Below, in pieces: positions 61,601-64,000 of a stretch of 64,000 nucleotides of DNA. Source of the DNA: Flavobacterium sp. JAD_PAG50586_2 (GTDB lineage Bacteria > Bacteroidota > Bacteroidia > Flavobacteriales > Flavobacteriaceae); assembly GCA_023213215.1 (NCBI GenBank), contig CP096136.1:1612001-1676000 (forward strand), given 5' to 3'. Made by a program: the position numbers and the translations under genes. The notes under the pieces are model-generated. The model made no database searches, had not been told where the DNA came from, and saw only the letters and a list, made by a program, of their open reading frames with translations. Numbering within the stretch: position 1 is the stretch's first letter; each line of letters begins with the position of its first letter.

Positions 61601-64000
61601 CCTGTTAAGCCTCCAGGTACAGTTCCTGCACCGTTGGGACTTGCAATTAAATTGGCAGGAATCGCACTGTTTCCATTGTAAACATATAAGGCGTCAGCAT
61701 TAGCTTCTGTATTGAATGAGCTAAAGGTTACGGTAACGACATCTCCAGGGGTAGTAGGACATATGGTAGTTGTTTGGTTTGTATTGGCTCCATAATTAGC
61801 AGCAGGCCCTCCAGCATCAACAAAGGTGCCTCCACAAACAGGTGGTATAGGTCCGGTTGTTACATTTATTGGTAGACATGGCCATTGACTTACAGAAGTT
61901 CCACAATTAGCCCGTACATAAACATCATAACATGTTAAAGGATTTAAACCCGTTAATGTGTAAGGTGGCGCAAGTGTAGTAGATGCATTTGGTATTGTGG
62001 CTGCTGTTGGAGCTGGTGATCCGCAGGTCACATAATAAATATCCCAGGCAGAAGCTACACTAGCATCAGGATTTGCCGGTTGCGTCCAGTTTAAGATAGC
62101 TGAGTTATGTAGAATAGTATTTGCTGTTACTGCAGTAGGGAGAGCACAAGGTGCTGGTGGGGCACATGTAATATTGGCTACAAATCCGGGGTTTTGTACC
62201 GATGGGTCACTTCTGAAAACAAAAGTCAAACATCCACTAGCATCTGTAGAGGTAAATGGACATGGAATTGCAGTTCCCCAATAAGCTCCGGCTAAAGCAC
62301 CAAGAGGTCCGGTAGCACTACCTGTCGGATTGGTACTAGGGATTTGAGGTGATGCAGCTGAGTTTCCATTATAAACATAGATACCGTCCCATGTAGGCTC
62401 AGTATTGAATGCTGTAAAAGTTACAGTTACAACCTCGCCAGGCGTAGTCGGGCAAATAACAGTAGTAACATTTGCATTGGCAGTATAGTTTCCTGCTATT
62501 CCTCCGTTATCAACATAGTTTCCACCACATTCCGGCGGAGCTACCAATGTACAAACGTTTCTTACAGGAAAAACATTCCACGAACTATTATTTGATGAAC
62601 CACATATAGCCCTTACATAAAAGTCATAACAGGTATTAGGCGCTAATCCTGTAAATGTAAAGCTTGAATTCGTAGCAGCATTAACAATGATACCTGTAGC
62701 TGGGTTTGGTCCAGGTGCAACAGAGCCTGTAAGTAAAGCTATAGCCTGCCATGCTGTTGCCGTTGAACTATCAGGGTTTGCCTGTTGTGTCCAGTTAAGA
62801 ACGACAGAATTGTGTAAAACAACACCGCTTGTTAAAGCAATTGGAGGTGTACAGGTTGCCTTCGGCGCACAAGTTACATTCGCTAACCATCCTGGTGCAG
62901 TTCCCGTAGCATTTGATGAAAACACATATAGTAAACATCCTGATGCTGCAGTTGACGTAAATGCAGGAGGAAGTGTTGTTCCTGTAAAAGTACCTAACAA
63001 AGTAGCGCCAGTAGTATCGCCGTCATAGATAGTCATAGTGTCACCAGTCGCAAGATTGAAGGCAGTAAATGTTATTGTTACGGCATCTGCATTCGTCGTA
63101 GGACATATCAATGAAGATTCTGTAACACCATTGCTATAGTTGCCACCGGTACCTCCACTATCAACATAGTTGCCTCCACAAATTGGTGGCGCAACTAAAG
63201 TACATACTCTTGTCGCTACGGTATTCCATCCGCTATTCGTGCCACATACAGCTCTTATGTATACATCAAAACATGTTCCCGATGCCAAACCAGTAAGTGT
63301 ATATGATGGCCCTGCATCCGCAGTAAAGTCATCTACAGTTGGTGTTGAACCTGAATTAGGTACAGTACCAACAGGCAATACAATTAAATCAAAAACAGTC
63401 GCAACTGTTGTGTCAGCATTCGCAGGCTGTGTCCATGTTAAAGTGGCGCCTGTAGTTGTAAGTGCAGAAGTCGTTACGGCCGTAGGTATTCTACAATCAG
63501 GTGCGGGTGCACAAGTAATATTGGCTTCATAACCAGCAGCATTAACGGTTCCGTTTGAGGTAAATACAAATGTTAATTCACCATTTGGAGCAGTAGAAGT
63601 AAATGATGTTGGTAAGGCTGTCCCTGATAAGCTAGCTAACAAAGGAGAAAGTACGTTAGGACCATCATATATTCTTAAAATATCCGCACCTGCTTCAGTA
63701 TTGAAGGCAGTGAAAGTAACTGTTACTACCTCTCCAGGGGTTGGCGTCACGGTTACAGAAGTATTTTCATTAATACCGTAATTGGCTCCAGTACCTCCGC
63801 TATCTACAAGGTTACCACCACAGACCGGTGGTAGAACCTGAGTAGTAAAACAGGGTGAGGCAACCGACCAGTCACTGGAAAAACTAGGGGCACATACCGC
63901 TCTGATATATACGGTATAATTGGTATTTGGTGATAATCCCGTTAAGGTATATGGTGATGAACCAGTATAAGGTGGTTGGTTTGGAATTCCTGTTGGAGTT
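55699..64000 (-). CDS. Giant CUB/FN3 surface adhesin with a T9SS type B sorting domain, N-terminus outside the window
   Basis: At least 2766 residues in one open frame; the start lies beyond 64000. From the N-terminal side: five CUB-like modules (each opening CGGNxVDxGG and holding CPTTPGEVVTVTFTAFNTE) alternate with fibronectin III domains (LNWTQPANPD, TGLxxxTCYDVYVRANCG). Then follow beta-rich domains, three repeats of about 75 residues (WSPALDNTQTTTYTFTP), a lamin-tail-like domain (ISEVTDANAQSMTYIEIFNG) and more Ig-like modules. The last 85 or so residues form a gliding-motility-type C-terminal domain (NNDGFNDTFDLTGFDVKQLT, IFNRLGMKVF, DGTYFYVIDMN). This type B signal exports the protein through T9SS. 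It probably serves in gliding or adhesion with the downstream PorP/SprF-like protein. Confidence 0.93.
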   Translation of the reverse strand, partial: TPTGIPNQPPYTGSSPYTLTGLSPNTNYTVYIRAVCAPSFSSDWSVASPCFTTQVLPPVCGGNLVDSGGTGANYGINENTSVTVTPTPGEVVTVTFTAFNTEAGADILRIYDGPNVLSPLLASLSGTALPTSFTSTAPNGELTFVFTSNGTVNAAGYEANITCAPAPDCRIPTAVTTSALTTTGATLTWTQPANADTTVATVFDLIVLPVGTVPNSGSTPTVDDFTADAGPSYTLTGLASGTCFDVYIRAVCGTNSGWNTVATRVCTLVAPPICGGNYVDSGGTGGNYSNGVTESSLICPTTNADAVTITFTAFNLATGDTMTIYDGDTTGATLLGTFTGTTLPPAFTSTAASGCLLYVFSSNATGTAPGWLANVTCAPKATCTPPIALTSGVVLHNSVVLNWTQQANPDSSTATAWQAIALLTGSVAPGPNPATGIIVNAATNSSFTFTGLAPNTCYDFYVRAICGSSNNSSWNVFPVRNVCTLVAPPECGGNYVDNGGIAGNYTANANVTTVICPTTPGEVVTVTFTAFNTEPTWDGIYVYNGNSAASPQIPSTNPTGSATGPLGALAGAYWGTAIPCPFTSTDASGCLTFVFRSDPSVQNPGFVANITCAPPAPCALPTAVTANTILHNSAILNWTQPANPDASVASAWDIYYVTCGSPAPTAATIPNASTTLAPPYTLTGLNPLTCYDVYVRANCGTSVSQWPCLPINVTTGPIPPVCGGTFVDAGGPAANYGANTNQTTTICPTTPGDVVTVTFSSFNTEANADALYVYNGNSAIPANLIASPNGAGTVPGGLTGGYWGTTIPCEFNSTSADGCLTFVFRSNATVQNAGWVASVTCAPPATCAMPISLTAGTITHNSAVLNWAQPANADASVANAWDIYYVDCGSPAPTAATVPNVSTTVAPPYTLTGLDSVSCYDIYVRANCGTSTSNWTCAPVTITTLVAPPVCGGNFVDSGGPSAVYDDGENITTVICPTTPGETVTVTFTSFNTEATWDGLYVYDGNGIAAPSVLLPSANTDGNGPLAALDGAYWGPLTGANLPGPFTSSSPTGCLTFVFRSDGSGVRDGWLANVTCSPAPQCPKPTTLTSEAITSTSALLGWTELNPNVTQWQVYLVLAGQPAPLPTTTTGWVTVSTNPAQFTGLTPGTQYTFYVRSVCPAGGTSLWSNGATFATLIINDNCDGAIFAPVNSAAVCQQVTPGTLTGATASNPAPIAPCVGTADDDVWFQFVATNSYLNVSVQSITGSTTNLNFAAYSGVCGTLTQIFCSAANAVSGVLNGLTIGNTYYIRIYSNGNTPQTVNFNLCISTPSTCPTASTVCSLTDYANTVGVVPGLGTIGCLNSSPNPAYFTIQVATSGPINYTLTQSSTPGGAPDRDVDYAAWGPFTDQDAACLFIGSAQPYAPPGIGVPVTQLTGCSFSAAPTETLNIANAVAGQYYIILITNFSNQPGFISLTQNNATVPGSGTTNCCPDAFFSYVPASFCKDPSTPNPLPIIQQGSVAGVFSSTITPGLVFVDSGTNSGSLTGQIDIMASAPGNYVVTNTVAATTDPTCVEKIKSYTINITAPSTASFDYDALSFCNVITTPQVPTLTGTGGGSFSASPNGGLAINVATGAITPSGSSPGVYTVTYALPGGVVCIGSNPSRTITIIDAPEPTFTQVAPICPNDPLADLPTSSNDSPPITGTWSPAIDNTQTTTYTFTPTPGQCAVPTTMTIGVGSTTPTFTQVAPICPGAPLADLPTTSNAPDFIVGTWSPALDNTQTTTYTFTPTSGNCVGSVSMTIQVLPLTIVPTFNAVPPICPNGAITPLPTTSNNGITGVWSPALDNTQTTTYTFTPDTGQCALTTTLTIVVNPPLVVTVNNPTFCPGSSGTIVATPAIPGTYTYTWTVPAGVADPGNVASFTTTVPGNYTVVIDQVTTFCNTDFETPTATGNTPNLFNENLVPCWDTTASDGIIELWPPGFESVTAYSGNQLAELNANLVGTLFQEFVVIPGTTISVSFAHRGRQGNDVVGVEIGPVGGPYVSLGNFTDGTTWALHTVNYTIPTGSGNNYTLRFVSVSSTGGSPSIGNLLDSISISALSCTSAPATGVASFETLPAPTVTVTDPTCTLSTGTIEVTSPLNSTNLPTNLFISEVTDANAQSMTYIEIFNGTGAPVDLSNYKLRTFNNGGAAPSTNCDNVLSGILNNNSTIVISVSNSANEGGITPALSFPTCAGVNNNDNIRLSTLADVDIDIWGMTDGTIFTPGGQNGYNYERNNTAVAPSTTFNAADWTIHDPEQYTGVGQFTPASATYEYSLDGGTYQSSTTFTGVATGPHTITVHNLDTGCFSLPFDVTVGPVVGTVPTVTTISYTTPVCQDSATLVLPDTSATGFTSGGTYSEDTAFSTGLVINASTGEVNLASSSVGIHRIKYEVLFDPITCQAADVGTFDIEIRAVTTPTVEFNYTTPICKIAQATLAPNLDANFTPGGTFTFSPAGLVINPTTGVIDLVLSAAGSYTVTYTVAANASTCQDITTDTAPIVITPATDPVVGFQYSSPVCAGDTVNQMPILAAGFVTGGTFGPTPLVDPVTGEVNVSLLTPGAPATVITYTLPINTGLCQNAGSQTATIAKLSPIVIALNGGCQSVYVLEATGSFDPNATFSWENAAGTEVGTDQSLNVPAAGIYTLTVTVDGCSTQSAPFDVASIACQIQKGISVNNDGFNDTFDLTGFDVKQLTIFNRLGMKVFSQANYVNSWGGKSDDGDELPDGTYFYVIDMNAGKTETGWIYINRAQ
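58450..59043. repeat. Three tandem coding repeats of about 75 codons
   Basis: Three copies of PTFTQVAPICPN...WSPALDNTQTTTYTFTP lie in a row inside the giant adhesin gene and are similar at the DNA level. They look like duplicated Ig-like modules. Confidence 0.75.
60735..64000. repeat. CUB-FN3 tandem module array in the adhesin gene
   Basis: Module borders (the CGGN-encoding sequence) recur at about 61141, 61829, 62521, 63173 and 63811, a period of about 640-690 bases. At the DNA level the copies stay clearly alike, so they arose by duplication and are a likely place for unit gain or loss. Confidence 0.75.

Noticed and set aside
60614..63532. Several plus-strand reading frames of 90-120 codons
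   Set aside because: They lie opposite the repeated CUB/FN3 modules and repeat only because the adhesin modules do.

Overview
The window looks like a chromosomal segment of a Flavobacterium-type bacterium (Bacteroidota, Flavobacteriaceae). Support seen in the sequence: low-GC DNA, type IX secretion (T9SS) sorting domains of both type A and type B, a PorP/SprF-like partner gene, a complete MoxR-DUF58-Bat aerotolerance operon, a SUF operon with the usual Bacteroidota companions (DUF59, DUF2480), lipoproteins with acidic residues after the lipobox cysteine, and promoters of the Bacteroidota form (TTTG, about 19 bases, TAnnTTTG). No rRNA, tRNA, CRISPR or prophage was seen. Most of the window is ordinary core genome; the accessory parts are the surface-protein loci, one IS3 element and several non-coding repeat regions.

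Layout. 1-3942: secreted or periplasmic M1 and S8 peptidases and an MBL-fold hydrolase (minus strand). 4082-13257: Fe-S cluster assembly in two plus-strand operons, sufA-B-C-D and sufS-lipoprotein-sufE-DUF59-DUF2480, separated by a minus-strand lipoprotein and a serine hydrolase. 13334-19780: a DUF3078 outer-membrane protein, a small secreted protein and a 1672-residue T9SS type A surface protein. 20070-21508: an IS3 (IS150-like) element that has landed in the loop of a transcription terminator next to a trans-sulfuration enzyme gene. 22756-27372: DinB-like, ArsC/Spx-like, yicC, gmk, a four-helix-bundle protein, nadD, gpsA. 27373-38366: pheS and the long minus-strand Bat operon. 38609-43554: aldo/keto reductase, a Schlafen-type AlbA_2 protein overlapping a phosphatase, an outer-membrane protein, PhnA and a secreted protein. 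43636-45937: an ALDH7-like dehydrogenase and 3-hydroxyanthranilate dioxygenase. 46071-52139: an endonuclease/phosphatase-fold enzyme divergent from a TonB-dependent receptor with two lipoproteins, perhaps a nucleic-acid or phosphate scavenging locus. 52140-52851: a 0.7 kb gene-free gap with a nested inverted repeat and a degenerate 22-nt tandem array. 52852-64000: an operon made of a giant type B CUB/FN3 adhesin (its 5' end lies outside), a PorP/SprF-like protein and a PD40/OmpA protein, the expected layout of a dedicated T9SS adhesin system.

Two themes cut across the window. First, seven genes are each broken by the loss of one base in an A/T homopolymer (near 9708, 13415, 22191, 32628, 39909, 46526 and 53170). 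The uniform direction and context point to homopolymer undercalls in the sequencing rather than real pseudogenes. Second, the gaps between genes hold several repeat families: 'word-repeat' hairpins, two elements resembling the Flavo-1 RNA motif, and the 22-nt array at 52385-52581, which I regard as the least explained signal.
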